Positions 40,001 through 53,610 of a stretch of 64,000 nucleotides of DNA are shown here, in pieces (positions within the stretch are counted from its first letter, which is position 1; every line of letters starts with the position of its first letter). The DNA is taken from contig NW_024067980.1 of NCBI RefSeq assembly GCF_009389715.1, forward strand, positions 124,001 to 188,000, written 5' to 3'. This stretch comes from Phoenix dactylifera. Its lineage: Eukaryota > Streptophyta > Magnoliopsida > Arecales > Arecaceae. Below the pieces are notes generated by a model. The model was not told the DNA's origin. It did no database searches and was given only the letters and a program-made list of their open reading frames with translations. A program made the position numbers and the translations under genes.

Positions 40001-42519
40001 GTTTTATTTTTATTAACTGTGAAATCTGGTTATTCAGTGTTGGGTGCCAAATCCATGTATATAATTATTATCATGCTGGTTTTGATAACTGAGATTGTTA
40101 CTCAGTCCATCTACTGCTGATTTTACTGTCACCTATAGTGCAGCTTCTATAATTTGTTCCTCAAGATTAATGTCTATATGAAACCTTGAGTTCTTCCAGT
40201 TCATCTAAAACTTCTCAAGTCCAGCCCAACCTTGTAAAAGTGCTCATTTGGATTGAATGAAGTTAAAATGCATAACAAAGCAAGCAAGTTTCTTGATCTA
40301 TAGACCAGCCTTTAAATAGCATGGAAGCTGAAATTGACCACCAATTTACTGGGGTCGATATCTGGTCAAGAATGGGTTGCAAAACATTCTCTATCTTTGT
40401 GGATCATAACTTTTATCCTAGAAAGCAATTTGTTTGATGGGTTAGGGCTTATCAGCTGGTATTACAGACTGCTGACTAGTTCCTGCTTCAATGTTTGCTT
40501 TGCATGTAGTGTTGCTGAGTGTCAAACCCATCTCTGTGTGATTCTATAATCCAACAATGAGCCAACAATGTTGTGTGGTAAAGTTGGGCAACACGGAGGA
40601 CCCAAACAAAAAAGATAAATATAGTAAACATGACAATATTGAGATGGATATCTTGTAAAACATGGATAGAGCGAGAAACAAGTCCACTTGAGGTGGTATA
40701 ACAGTCACATCATAATGATAAACTAATGAAGAATCATTAAGATGGTACTAACCCATGCAATGAAGATCCAAAGGAACCCAAATAAAAAGGTGCTCAAATC
40801 AGTTCTAGGTCTAGAAATAAGAGAAAAATATCTATTTGGCAGATAATTTCGAAAAGCTTATATCGACATCAGAAGTAGCCCGTTATAGGACAGCAAATAA
40901 AGGAAGACTCTTTTCTACAAGTTTGTGGTGCAAAGAAGAGGGAGTATCTGATGCTAAACAACGATTTAGCTATAGATACAAATTAAACACCTGAGCCAGT
41001 CCATTGTAATGTCAATATGCGTAATTATGTTGATCCATAAGTGCATAATGAGAAACCAGCATGACAACTAAACAAGAACAACTCTACAGGGGTAAACTAA
41101 TATTGGGGAGAAAGTAGGAAAGTCCACAGAAAGGTTCTCAGTCTACAACACCACAACATACTGCAAAGAATCCTTTCTATAGTTATGTTTGATGTGTCGA
41201 AAAGGCAGGCTTACTGATTAAATTACCAACAACAAATATAATTGCCAATAAAAATCCAGTAACGCGAGAAGATTGTTGCACATGTCTCCATGTACAGGAG
41301 GATATTGGATAAAAAGGGTTGCACCATTATGTGGGGTCGGCAGATTGGTAACTGATGTCCATTTTATTTCTTGATAAAATACACTAAAAACATGTTTTTA
41401 TGAGGGTTCTTGAACTACAAACACGTCCAATGATGCATATTCATGTTGATGGACAAGATGGTCAAAAGAAAATTGGAGAGGACAGGGTGGTGCATGAGGT
41501 CGCTACTAGTCATAAGAAAAAAAAATAAGAGAAACTGTAGATGAATAAGCAACGGCATTCGTATTCAGCTCCATAAATTGTACTTTGTTAGATTTCACAT
41601 TGCACAACATTGGAAAGAAAATTTTTACAGGTAACAGATGGTGTCCTTTCTTTATACCCATGAATGATCTTTAAGCTTAAAAAAAAAAAAGCTTAGTAAT
41701 AACGGGAAGCTTCTTCGGCTCGAAGGACATAAGAAAGAAGAGCATCGTGAAACCTACTCTAATATAAGGCTAGATTAAAAATAATTACTGATGAATGCCA
41801 AGGATGCAGAAACAATTACTAAGACAAATAATGGCTTACAGGATAAAGATGGGGTGGCCTGGGAAACCGCTGATCATTAAGTTAACGTATTGCCGGAGAT
41901 AATATGACAAAGAGATGGTCAAACTAAACCCAAAATCTCAGAAATAGAAAACTTCTGTTTAAGGCGTCATACCGTCTTCACAATCTCTCTACTCGCTCCA
42001 CACCCGCTTCCTGTGCACTTTTCAGTATAATTTTTTCTAATGCCACCATGCTATACCAATAAAATCATCCCCTTCATTGCTTAAATCCTTAGCCAAACGA
42101 GATCGTCATCATGGAGTAATTAGGTTTCACTTGTATCCCTTCTTGCAATTCAGAAACGAACTTACCTCTCTGAAACAGTATCAATTGATCTATAATCATC
42201 ACAACGCAAGGTAGAGGTCGATAAATTTAAGCCAAAAGAAAAACGCGAATTTGGATCCACAGGGAAAGAGAGAGATGAAGTAGTAGTACCTGGTGCAGCC
42301 ATGGAAGATGGCCAGGTCGTTGAGGGTGCTGAGAGCGACGCCTCCGGTGAGGCTGATCAAAACGATGGGGACGGCCCGGCGAGCAAAGGAGCTCTGTTTC
42401 TTGCCACCCGTTCCCGCCACCTCCGCCGCGTCCGTGGAGATCGAGAAGAGGCCTCCGCCGGAAGAAGAAGCCTTCTTATGAAGGAGAGAAGGGAGCGACG
42501 CCAGCCTCCTCCCCCACAT
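34035..42519 (-). CDS. Mitochondrial Coa1-type cytochrome oxidase assembly protein, 3 exons, 202 aa
   Basis: Exons on the minus strand: 42519-42290, 38793-38606, 34225-34035, with GT-AG junctions; 609 bases, in frame, ending TGA. The N-terminus (MWGRRLASLPSLLHKK) is basic and free of acidic residues, typical of a mitochondrial presequence. One hydrophobic segment spans about A49-L66 (VPIVLISLTGGVALS). Exon 2 carries the Coa1 (DUF1783) signature: VEALGEPIVRGPWYDA, then CTFPVSGPQGTGIFQLKAV. Exon 3 (DTWFSFLRHNEWDILIMEAL) completes the plant version. In yeast, Coa1 acts on the inner membrane in maturation of Cox1 for complex IV; the plant role is inferred from the family. Introns of 3.5 and 4.4 kb make up over 90% of the gene. 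An extra small exon cannot be ruled out. Confidence 0.82.
39050..39246. repeat. Two-copy tandem repeat, 99-bp unit
   Basis: AGATCAGTG opens both copies, at 39050 and 39149. Both contain GATGGGCAGTATCAA and GTAATGCCA. It lies in the first intron of the Coa1-type gene. Identity is roughly 80-85% by eye. Confidence 0.85.
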
Positions 42520-42889
42520 CTCCCTCGCTCGCTCCCACCGCCGCCTTCGTGGGATTTTTCAGCTTTGAATCGTGAACAAGAAAAGCGCGTGGGTTCGATT
42601 TGGCCCTTGACATCGGCGGTGTCGGTTGATGGCTTCTTGTTGAACCGGTCTAGGCTTGGCCCAATGGCCTTGGGTGCGTGTTTAGTTTTGCGTTGATTGT
42701 TTTGGGTCAGACCCAAAATTCTCAAACACTTCTAATTGGACGATTGTGTGTCCTTCCAGTTCACCTGTGTAATTAAATTATCATTTTCACAAGTCCGGCT
42801 TCACAAGCTCAGATTGATGATTTATTAAAACTTTTGTTTCTTTTCATGTTAATGTCTAATAACAATGGTTATCAACCATTTGCTCAAAG

Positions 42890-43084
42890 AAATTTATTTT
42901 TGGTAGTTAAGGATAGTGGTCGCCTTGCGAATTGGATCGCCTCCTTTGCTGTTCACCACTCTGAAGAGATTCTCTGGACCTGTCATGTATCTGTCCCTCA
43001 CCGCTAGGATGTATCTTTTTTTTAAAACTCTCATGGCAATGCTCATGCGAGATTAGTGTAAGCAGCTGATATACCAAAAAAAAG
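42890..43084 (+). pseudogene. LINE 3' tail, 5'-truncated
   Basis: About 42928-43005 reads RLANWIASFAVHHSEEILW, the last part of the LINE RNase H domain, then a stop. Further on, TACC and an A run (43077-43083) end the copy. It matches the tail in reverse orientation at 58771-59217. The start is uncertain and no target duplication was identified. Confidence 0.7.
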
Positions 43085-45289
43085 AGAGGATAGTGTCCAG
43101 CTTAAGGACCACTGAACTTATCATTCATTCGAGATTCATTAGTAAACATGTAGCTTACACTTCTTGATTAATCCTCTTTGTATTAGTGGAATGACTAGAA
43201 TTATATACATTTTTCTCCTTTTGTTTTGCTGTAGGATTGCACATTGCATATATTAAAGCGATTTTTTCATTGTGGAAAAAAGAATTCTCTTTTATTAGGG
43301 ATTTGTTAGTCATTTAGAATTTAATTTTTGAATTATGAGAAAAGATGATGAACCTAACGAAATGTTAAATTAACAACATTTGGTGTTTTTAGAATTTGCA
43401 TTTCATCATTGTAGTGACTGCAGTAAATTTAACCCTAAAATTTTTATATCATAATTAAGGTTCAACAATTAGTCATTAGATAAAAACTAGGGCACCCTCT
43501 ACAAGAAATTTCTAGCTCCGCCCCTGATTTTTTGTACAAATTATGATTCTGTGAGGATGAAACATGAAGCAAGTGCTTACAAAAAAATGGGGTTTAAAGC
43601 TCCTTGCTTTATGCTTTATGGGATGTAAATCAACTTCCTAATTTGATTATTTCAATCATTGATGAGAACACATCCGTCAATCAAATTCTCCTTTCCTTGA
43701 GCTAATCATAATTATCAGAGCATGAATACAAGTGTTTGTCAAATGATTGAAACCATCCTCATGATTCTACTAGTGTGTTACATGAGCCCAACATTGCTTG
43801 TTATCCTATAGTATAAATTATTTGAACCAACGTCCATTGTTGAACAAGCACATGTTCATTTGCAAATGCCCTACGTAGTTTTTCAATTCAATGCTTGCTA
43901 AGGAGAGAGAAACAAGAGGAGCTTTCCATTCCTAATAAAAGTGCAGCAGCTGTGTATATCAAACCATGAACCACTTGGGATAGGGCTGCCACGCCGGTGG
44001 AGCTCTGCCACGGACCCCCCTCTTCCTTTTTTTGCACCCAAAAAAAAAAAAAAATCATAAACCACTTGATCTTAGCTAAGAGGCCGAGAAAAATATATCA
44101 AACCATGAATCACAATCAGTACTTTTCTACTCACATGGTCATAGCCCCCCAAGTTTTTCTCCACATGCATACAACGTGCCTAGCAAGCCGATGACTTTAC
44201 AATGGCAGATGACAACCATCTCAACACCTAATTTGCACAACTTAATGTATCTTTACAATTGAATATAAATAATTCACAAAGTATTGTAACTTAAATAATG
44301 CAAATGATACAAGGAGTGCTATCTGTTTTGATAAACACATGCATCACATTTATTTGAGGTATAGTGCTGATATGTGATATGGCTCGAATTCACCTTCGCT
44401 AAAATGCCGCTTGATAGCTTAGCTCATCAACTAGACAACGACACATATTCAGCGAAATCAACTATCAATAAAATCTTCAAACAGTCAACATGATTAGTGT
44501 GATCTCAACAAGCCCAAAAAGAAATATTGTAATCAGTTAGATCAATAGATAAGAAAAGTGCCCGATCACAATACACCTGAAAAGGAATATCTTGATCATT
44601 CCAATTAGTAGATATAGAAAGAGCTCAACTGCTCATCCACAAATCACACGATCTAGACATGTTCCAGTAATTCTTTGATTATTTTTTGTGGTTACAGATC
44701 AACTTTAGCATCGTGCTACGCTCCTACAACCCCACTAAGCAAAGTAGCTCGCTTATCTACCCATTATATGAGATTTTGAGCGGCAACCGTATGATTACAA
44801 AAGATATAAAAATAGGTTTGGATTAGGTCTTTCGTGTTAAAAAGCATTTGATGTCCATTTAATTTAAATGCAAGACCATTCAATTACAAGCAAGAGAGAT
44901 CCAAATTCATCAAAACTCCGATTGGGGTCTCCTCTTAGTGTCATCGTGCCGGCTTGAATCTCATCATACTCAAGGTGATCAGACTGCCCTGTGTGCGAGA
45001 CACCTATAACTAACACACATAATCAGAAAATAAATCAACATATCTAAACCATCCTTTGTTTTGACTCTGGTCAAAGTCCTACGTTTATACTTTATAGAAA
45101 TCACATGGATTCATCAAAGCATCCAATAATAAACTGCGTGATAAATAGACAAAAGGAACACGCTTGCTTTACGGTATCGAAGGAGGGAAGAAGCTGGCAA
45201 ACGGCAAATTACTACTATACCTACAAGAAAACAACCAAGTCCATTTCTATCTACGTACAACGCATTCCACTCCCGTTTCTCTCACCTTA
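43085..45289. other. Intergenic between divergent genes
   Basis: AT-rich. Near 43986-44054 a GC-richer stretch ending in GCACCC plus an A run may be another LINE-like 3' end. Nothing else was recognised. Confidence 0.4.
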
Positions 45290-46618
45290 TCAATCTCTCC
45301 AGAGTTTCCCTTTTCTTCCCCCAACTATATTAGGAACCGACGAAGAACCAACAGCGAAACCGATAGTCCTCGCCCTTCTCTCTGTCTCTCTTTCTAGGAA
45401 AAGAGGGAGAAAAAAATAGAGGGAGAAAAAATAAAGGAAAAATCAGATAAAAAGAGAGAAGATTTGTTCTGATTTTTTCACGTTAGATTGCAGATTTCCT
45501 CACTCCGCCATCACCCTGAATTGCTGTAATATCCGGACCTTTTTTGTTCTCCTGCAAATTTTTTTTCTTCTGGTTCTTTGCTCTGGATTTGTTCCTAAAA
45601 ATCGAGTCTTTTCGTGTGGTTTTTCTTAAGCGTTTGAAGAATCCTGGAATTTGATCTTGGGATGGGTTTCTTTTCTGGGGTTTTCTTTGAGATCGGCTTG
45701 TCGGCCTCCGATCTGGACCATTTCTTTGCTTGCGGAATGGATCCTGGCTGGAATTTGGATTTCTCGATGGATTCCGATCGGTATCTGGTTAGGGTTATTG
45801 TCGGCTTTGGAACAAGTTGGAATTTGGTGCGGAAGGGTTGCAGATATCTCGGACTTGGGGGCAAGGAATGGGATATGGTTAGGGTTTGAAATCGGGCGGT
45901 CGAACTTAGATTCATGGTCGCGGGCAGCTTTCTTTGCCTTATCTGGGAGTTGATCGAGGATTTTTTGTATGATTTTATGTGATTTTTTTATTTTGACATT
46001 CAGTAGACTTGATTTTGTGAATTTGTTGGCTGAAAATCAGTAGAAATAGAACCTGTTACGATCCAAGGTTCCATCTATATTATGGATTGGGACTTGGCTT
46101 AGGCTGATACCAGAGGTTTAGAATAAAGCTTAAATTTTCTATGATCTAACCATTTATTTTTAAGGTTCATTTACTTGGGAAATGTTTTGCACGTCTTAAC
46201 TTTGAATCTTAATCAAAGATTTTCGCAAGTATAATCACAAAAGACTTTGAAATGCAACAAGCTTTTAGTATTGACTTTTGTTGGACGTAGAACCAATTAC
46301 TAGTTGCGTTTCTTTGTTTTTATATGTTATAGATGACCATTCTCCTTGTTCCACAATTTAAGTGCAGGGCTTGGGACTTGGAGCTTTTCTTAAACTGCAG
46401 TGATCGAGTCCAAGCCTGTACTTTCTTCAAGATTTATAGGACATTGGATTGTTTGTTGCATGCTTGGCAAGAGTATCTCATTGTTTTGAGGATTCTGCCT
46501 GTATAATTTTCTTGCCAGAAGAGATCAAGACTGCACCATTTCTTGGATCGATTCCATATAATTTATTCTATTAACTCAGAAGTTACATACGGGGCTGAAG
46601 TTCAGATTTCCTTTCCTG
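45290..46618 (+). promoter_or_regulatory. Probable promoter and 5' leader of the DUF1644 gene
   Basis: CT-rich leader-type sequence (45290-45400) is followed by GC-richer sequence to about 45950. A possible second leader exon spans about 46370-46618, before the donor CTG-GTGAGT. The DUF1644 start codon is preceded by a clear splice acceptor (GATCGCAG, ending at 54626), so its leader must begin upstream. This is the best candidate start, implying a leader intron of about 8 kb. It could instead belong to an unrecognised transcript. Confidence 0.4.
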
Positions 46619-47089
46619 GTGAGTCTTCTAATATTTGATAAAGAAAGAAAAAAAAAAAAAAATAGTTAATAGCTTTTAACCTGCTTTCTCTTTCTCTTTT
46701 TTTTTTACTGATATGTTTGGTGATTTGATGGTTTTAGTGTCTTCTCATATCTTTCCTAGCCAATTTATTAGCTTTAACTATTCAGCGAGGAAGTATCTTC
46801 GAGGGCTTTTAACTTGCTCTCATTCACCGTTTATTAACTATCTAAAAATGTTAAATCTGCTTGGTATGACCAATATTGACAGTAAAACTGGAGAATAATT
46901 TTCAATTACAAAATATAGATTTAATGCCGTGCTCTGTTTTGTGTTAAAAAATTGGGCTATTAGAATATCCTTCCCTGTAGAAGTTGCGAACTTTGATTCG
47001 CTTGTACTCAAGTTAATCTTGTGCAGTTCATAAAATCATAAGGTTGCTGGGTGATAGAACCTTTTTCTAATTACTTATTGAGAAATATG

Positions 47090-47205
47090 GTGGGGATGCC
47101 ACCACTAAGGTTTTGAACCTTGGACCTCTTTCAAGTAAAGATGGATGCCAACAAGCTGAGAGAAGGCTGGTTGGCTGGTTAGTTAAGGGAACCTATATAT
47201 GCATT
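47090..47205 (-). mobile_element. Possible tRNA-derived SINE, antisense
   Basis: On the minus strand TCTCAGCTTGTTGGCAT resembles an RNA polymerase III box A and AGGTTCAAAACC resembles box B, at suitable spacing. This suggests a tRNA-derived SINE reading leftwards. Ends and target duplication were not found. Confidence 0.4.
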
Positions 47206-50200
47206 ATATCCATACATGGAAACCCATGTATTAGGAAAGATTGTTCAAGCACAATTGACAAAAAACTACATCTGAGGCTCTTTATTTTTAGCTTTTGCTG
47301 AGTGCTTCATTTAATTATTTGAAATTTAATTAAAATTTTGGATGTTTTAGAACTGAAACTAGATCCTCATATTGGTACCAATGGCTTAGATATAGTTCCT
47401 TGGCCTTTGTTTCCCTGTCATGAGATTTATATAAAGGCAAGTCTATATTATTTTTCTTAACATAATCGTTAATGTTTATTCCACTGCAGTCTTATTCCTA
47501 TGTCACTCTTTGGTTTTGCATAATATGTTTTGATGCTCTGATTTTTACATTTTTTTGCAGAGTCAGCATCCTTAAGTTGCATAGTTAAGTTTCTCGTCAG
47601 GTCTCATAGTATAGATCATACTTAGGATCATAAGGTTTAGATTTGTATCCTAGATACTATCCCTTGGATCATAAGTTCCAATTGAGTCATGAAGTCCATA
47701 TGCCAAACAGTGTGGAAGTCCACTTTCTATGACTTATTTGACTATATGTATTTCAATATTACTTATTTACCACTTTCAAGCCTTAATAATATAAAATTAA
47801 CAAGCTTGGTAGGGTATCTGACTCTATAAAGTAAAGAAAAAGAAATTTGGGAGTTTTTAGAGTTAGAAGCAGGAGGAATTTTCATGTTTTCACAACTATT
47901 TGTTAATATTTTCTAAAAGTTTTATGTAAAAGGGTTAAATATCTTACTTAACTAGAAATAATGATTGCGTAACTAGATATTACTTCGGATGGTCTTATGA
48001 TGGTGGAAATTTGTTTTTTTATATGTACGATGTTCTATTTTCTGTTCACTTATTTTATAGTTGACTCATTTTTATAGTTTCATGTCCTTTTGTATATATA
48101 TTTTTTTTTGTTTTTGAAAGAATTTGGAAAGAATTTTGTGTTCTTTGATCCAGTCCTCAATCCAATCCGTTATAGCCCTCTCTATGAGTTATGACTCAAT
48201 CCCAATCCTTAAAACATTTTTGCTGATTTCCATAAGATGCTGACAGCATTGAGTAGAAAAGAAATTTTGTACAAGCTTAGTGGAAAACTCTAGGTTGAAA
48301 TCTACCAACCACGAGTCTAAAAGTAGGAGGCCTAGATCATGGATCCTGCAATTGAGGATACATCCTCAAGAGTATCAAGCTTGTGATGATTTGAGGAAGA
48401 AAGTAGGAAGCTTTTGGTCTAACATTGAGGAACACCTTCTTGGTCAAGATCAATAAAACATTTGACTATTTGATGATCAAATTTTAAAAATATTATTGAT
48501 TAAGAGGGTCATTAACTATGTTTATACATGATCACTATTACAATTTCCACCAGTGGTGATCATCCATGTTCTGACATTTGATGGCTAGTTTAAGACCATC
48601 TACACTGACTTCCAAGATTAGAACAACGCTAGTATTTAATGATTCGTTCATGAAACATGCCATTTTCGCCTTCCATGTGTCCAATCATGGAGCATTAGCT
48701 TGGATTATGTCATGATGAGCACTGGATGAAATTCATATGGTTGGAAGTAAATCGAGGATCTTCACCTTAAAAGTTACCCTTTTCTTTAGAGTTTTCTCCC
48801 CTCATAACTTTAGATGTAGAAGATTGTTGGACTTGAAATTTTGTTAGTTTTTGAGGGCTTATCATAGCCTCTAGGCTAACTAGAAGTAGTAAGATTAGAT
48901 TATTAGAAGTTGCTCGCTGGTGAATATTTCCTTTAGATAGACCATATATTATATTTGATAGTTGTATATGGGGCGTTAAAGTAATGGCCCTACCATATAG
49001 AAAGTGAGAAGAGTTGCAGAGTAGGTGAAAAGGATATTGTATAGACTTGAGAGACAAAGATATGGGCTATAGGTTAGTTCATATGGGGATACATGAGATG
49101 GTCAAAACCTCTATGTCATCTTTCACTCCCTTACATGTTCCCCTGCAAGTAATAAGTGCCATGTCATTATTTTGTTTCTTTTATGGAGAAAGTTAGGGAG
49201 AAATCTCACTCTGTTAGGAAGCTAATAGGTGCTTATTGGAGTGTTCTCGCAAGGCTTTTTTAGCCACCTAGGGACGGGCGCGCTAGAAAGCTTGTTTGAC
49301 AAGTTCAGCGGCAAGGGGTAGATAGATGCACAGGTGTGCCACCAGTATTTGAGTAGCCGGAAAGATGATAACTGAAAGGATGATGATTTGAATACTGTGA
49401 ATCCAGGTTATTTGACCTTCAAGAACTTTCGCTACTGTCACATCGTCTGTTTGTAGGTAGATGGATAGGATTGGATAGCGTGTAGTCTGAGCTACGATAG
49501 AATAGATCTACTGCTATCCTTACTTCTAAGGTGGAATCTTACTGGTAATCTAAGAACAAATTAGATAACGATGATGACACAAAGATAATTAAAGATAGAT
49601 CAGATAAATTGAAGTGTCGAAGAGCCCTCTCAGAGTATAATTCACTTATTTATATATGATTCTTGTAACCATCCATGTTGCCATAATCTTCAGCAGTTCT
49701 GGAGATTTGCTTCCACGATTCCACGCATGTCATAATCACAAACTAGATCATGATCTAACTAAAACTGATATCCTTCGACGTGCTGCGTTGTGGTGTGTCA
49801 TAGTTGAGTCTTGTTCTTTCGGCCTTCTCATCATGGTCAATATCATGGCCAAATTTTGTCTCTTCGGCTTGTGCCTCCACAGTTAGATTTATCCTGGCCG
49901 AATCTTGTTAAGTTTAGCAACTGCTATGCGACTTTCACCTATTCTAACTCTTCCTAACCTTGTCCATGTGGCGCTTGCTCACGGCCACTAACTAGGTTGT
50001 TGAGCTAGGGTGTAAACAGAGTGTTTCGGACTAAGTTATTTCTATTATAATATCCTAAGTTTTGGATGCAAATAGCGCAGTTGTTTTTTCTTGCCCTTTT
50101 TCCTTTCTTATAAATGATGAAATTGTCATAAATTCTGAGAAAAAGCTGATTTTCACGGTCATGTCATTGATTGGCTCCTATTTTCCGTCAATCTCCTCGG

Positions 50201-51723
50201 GTCTTGTTTTGTAAAGTAAGACTTTAATATCATTAAACAAATCTCAGTGACCTGATTTATATTAATTGGTGTCTCCGGGTGCTCTTTGTTAAGTTTTTAT
50301 ATCGTTAGATTAGACTGTTAAGAGATGTTGTGGTGCTTATCTTGGTGAGTTTTCTACACTAAGTTGTTTTTCATAATCAATTTTTGTTGGGTGTGGTTGA
50401 CTGTCTACTAGCGTATATGCATCTCAAGAATAAGGATTAAGAAATGGCTTTTTGTCTACCACATAGTTTTGTAAAGATTTTTTTTTTTCTGATAATTCAT
50501 AAAGCAAATACACAAACTAATTGTTATGATTGTTATTATCTTTGTTTGGAAGTTTAGATTGATCTCTCACCTGTGTTTAGACTTGGTTCACCTAAGGGTT
50601 GCGTTACAGTTCTTGTGGTTTGCAAGCTTCGGTTGAACAAGGCTTTCTTAGAGGTTATCTATGTGTGGTAAAATATTTCTCTATTAATGGATTGCATGGG
50701 AAAATATAAGAGGATCCTTGAAGACATTACGATGGGAGATGGGAAAATGGGAATCCTATGGTCATTCTAACCTGTCCCAACCCTTCCCGGCATTTGTACT
50801 GACCTGACACCCATCTGGGATAGGTATCGACAGTGGGACTTTGATCATTGGGTTACATAATTGAGAGTTTCTTGAACTATGAAGTTTCGATGCTAATCAT
50901 AATATGTCATCAAGTGTAGTCTTTTGCAACCTTGTTCTAAGTACTTGGGGAAAATATTGCTAGTAGAGTTTAGATGTTGAAAGTTTTAGTGTGTAAGGGG
51001 TTCTACAGTAAAGGCTCCTAATGAGATAAAACAGGTACATGGGTGGATGGTAATTCTCATCTTATAAATTCGGCTCTCTCATCTTTGAATATTTCGCCTC
51101 TCTAAGTTGCGATTTATGTTTAGCTATATATGAAGAGTAATGCGGATGGAAGCTATGATGTTCCCAGTGCTGAGTTAGTTAGAAGGTAAAGACATCCTTT
51201 TCCAATTCTTAAATTGGGGTTTGTATATAAGATATATATTTAAAAAACAAACTCATGAACACTTCAGGAGCAGCCTATTTATGGGAGATAATTCTCATGA
51301 GGATAGAATGATGAATGGTACAATATTTAGATGCCCTTGATTCATGATAATATTGATCATAATATTTTAGATAATTAAAACTTACGTGAAGATTGCAATG
51401 AAGGGGGCCTGGTCGAGGAATCATTAGAGAAGATTCATCTCAATGTTCTTATCTTTTGTGCGACATGCTTATAAGAATCCTCTCAAGAAAGTTTCCACGT
51501 GTCTTGATGCAACATGATTGTGGACCTTCCCAAGGATTGCTTATGGAGTATGCTTTCCTATGATTATTATGGATGATGTTTGATAAACACAGTCGATGAT
51601 AGAATCGAGTAGACAAATGCATGAAAGCTACTGCACTGTTCCTTTCATTGGGGAAGATATTTCTTTCTGGTAGTTAGGTTTAGGAATTCTAATTCACTTA
51701 ATGTCATGTAGTTTAGTCTTTTA
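47206..51723. other. Presumed leader intron of the DUF1644 gene, nothing recognised
   Basis: AT-rich sequence without coding resemblance. The stretch 49240-50040 is somewhat GC-richer and may be decayed retrotransposon sequence, but no diagnostic motif was found. Confidence 0.35.
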
Positions 51724-51730
51724 AGTCCAG

Positions 51731-52281
51731 GGCAGGGTGCAAGCGGATCAGGTTGATTGGGGATTATTTCAACCCAAATCCGATCCATATTTCAATCAGG
51801 TTAAGAAATTGAATCCAAGCCTAACTAAATCCATTTCATTCGGTTGGATCGGATTGGTTTTATGATTTATTTTATCAATCCATCAGCTATTCCAGGTCAA
51901 GTCTGGTCAAGAATAATTTACACATAAACCATGGAAATATGCACAAATAGATTAATTATATCACAAACTTGTTATGAAATAAAATACCATGTAAAGTATT
52001 AAACAATGTATAAACATCTTTGACAACCCCTTTCACATAACATTGTATTGGCAACCACATATTTTATATTGTAATTAGCAATACTAGTTGATTAATTATA
52101 TAAAAGTTGTTACTAAAAGTAAATAAAATTATTGGATTCAGGGTATCTAGTGATCCAAATTCAATCCATGTTTGAAACAAGCCTTCTTTTCAAACCAAAT
52201 AACTCTGGTTTGTTTTGGACCAGGTTATTTTCGGATCAGTTACATATCGGAAGCGGCTCAATCCAATCCCCTTGCAGCCCT
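51731..52281. mobile_element. Non-autonomous TIR element (hAT-like)
   Basis: The left end GGGTGCAAGCGGATCAGG and the inverted right end GGGCTGCAAGGGGATTGG are similar, with many repeats of GGATT/AATCC inside. AGTCCAG occurs on both sides (51724-51730 and 52282-52288), close to the 8-bp duplication of hAT elements. No coding capacity. Family inferred. Confidence 0.55.
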
Positions 52282-53415
52282 AGTCCAGCATCTAGTTGGT
52301 TGTTTCTAGTCTAAGATATGCTTAAGGGCAAGCATTAGGCCATATATGGATCAAGGTATTGCATACCAGTGGTGTGCTGGCCTAGCACTGGAATGGGACA
52401 TACGGTACCATGCTGTCCCATGCCCACGCTTGTCATGTTTGGCATCCATTGGCATTAGTCCATACCCTGCATGCTGACTGGCATGAACCATATAAGTTTA
52501 TGGTGCAATTGGGCATGGTTTTGTATACAACATCAAGTATGAATTAACAGAAGTAATTTTGAGGTGCATTTCTGTTTTCCTTTCATGTTTGATTTTTTTT
52601 GGAATGAAGTAAATTGAAGACTGAACTTAGCTGTTTATAGAAATTCAACTAGATTTCTGTTATTTCTCAATCAAAAGCAAATTTCTGATTTAGTTGAAGT
52701 CTTATCCGCAAATGATTGTATTTTGAAATCCTGCATGATTTTGCAGTGCATAAATGAGACCAAACTTATTAGAATGTTACTCTACTAATGACTCTGTTTT
52801 AGTTGTGGCATCATGTGTCATAGAGAAAATTGGGAATATAGGTCATTTATTTTTTTTTAATCCTTAAGTTTAAACAGAGACTGTCCAACTCAGTGGGCTA
52901 GGTTAATTTGTGTTCTTTTAGAAGGTAAAGATAATACTATCTTCTTCAATAATTGAATTTGAATACTGAATTTAGGTTTTTTTGGCATGGTGAACTCCTA
53001 GATCTTGCGTTCTGCCGGATTTTAGGTGTTCCTTCTTGTATATTACTTCTTCCAATCTTCTTCGTATGCTATTTTCAGTCCATTGTCGTAAGCATAACCA
53101 TTTTGTAGACGATAACTATTTGGTATTACTCTAACTTCTTGGTAGGAAACTAAGAGCTTATTATCATGCTCAAAAAGATTTTGTAAGTTATGAACATTTT
53201 GATGGTTGCTAACTTGCTACTCATATCAACTAGGGGCAACCACTATGCAAATGTTTAGGGTACTGCAAGACACACACTTAGGCAGGATGAGGGCACCTAA
53301 GTTGTTCTTACATAAAATATTTAGAAAAAGTTAAATTCCCAAATATAGATAAAAATAAGTAGAAAACTATAAATAAATTGATTAAAACTAGCCATAGGGA
53401 GCAAGTACTGGCAGA

Positions 53416-53610
53416 GGCAAAAGAAAGGAGAAGATGGAGGGGTAGGAGAGGTGGAGGGTGCAGAGAAGAGAATGGCAGAGGATAAAGCGAACAAAGGAGA
53501 GATAAGGTGAAGGAGGTGGAAATTGGGAGGAGGAAGAAGAAGAGGGGAAGGAGGATGAGGAGAGGAGTAATAGGATAGGAGCAGGACGGTGGAGGAGAAG
53601 AATGGATGAA
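53416..53610. repeat. Polypurine tract, about 195 bp
   Basis: Plus-strand sequence is almost entirely A and G, dominated by GGAG, GAAG and AGAGG, with few interruptions. Open frames on the minus strand (Ser/Pro/Leu-rich) are a by-product of the composition. It lies about 1 kb upstream of the DUF1644 coding exon. Confidence 0.8.
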
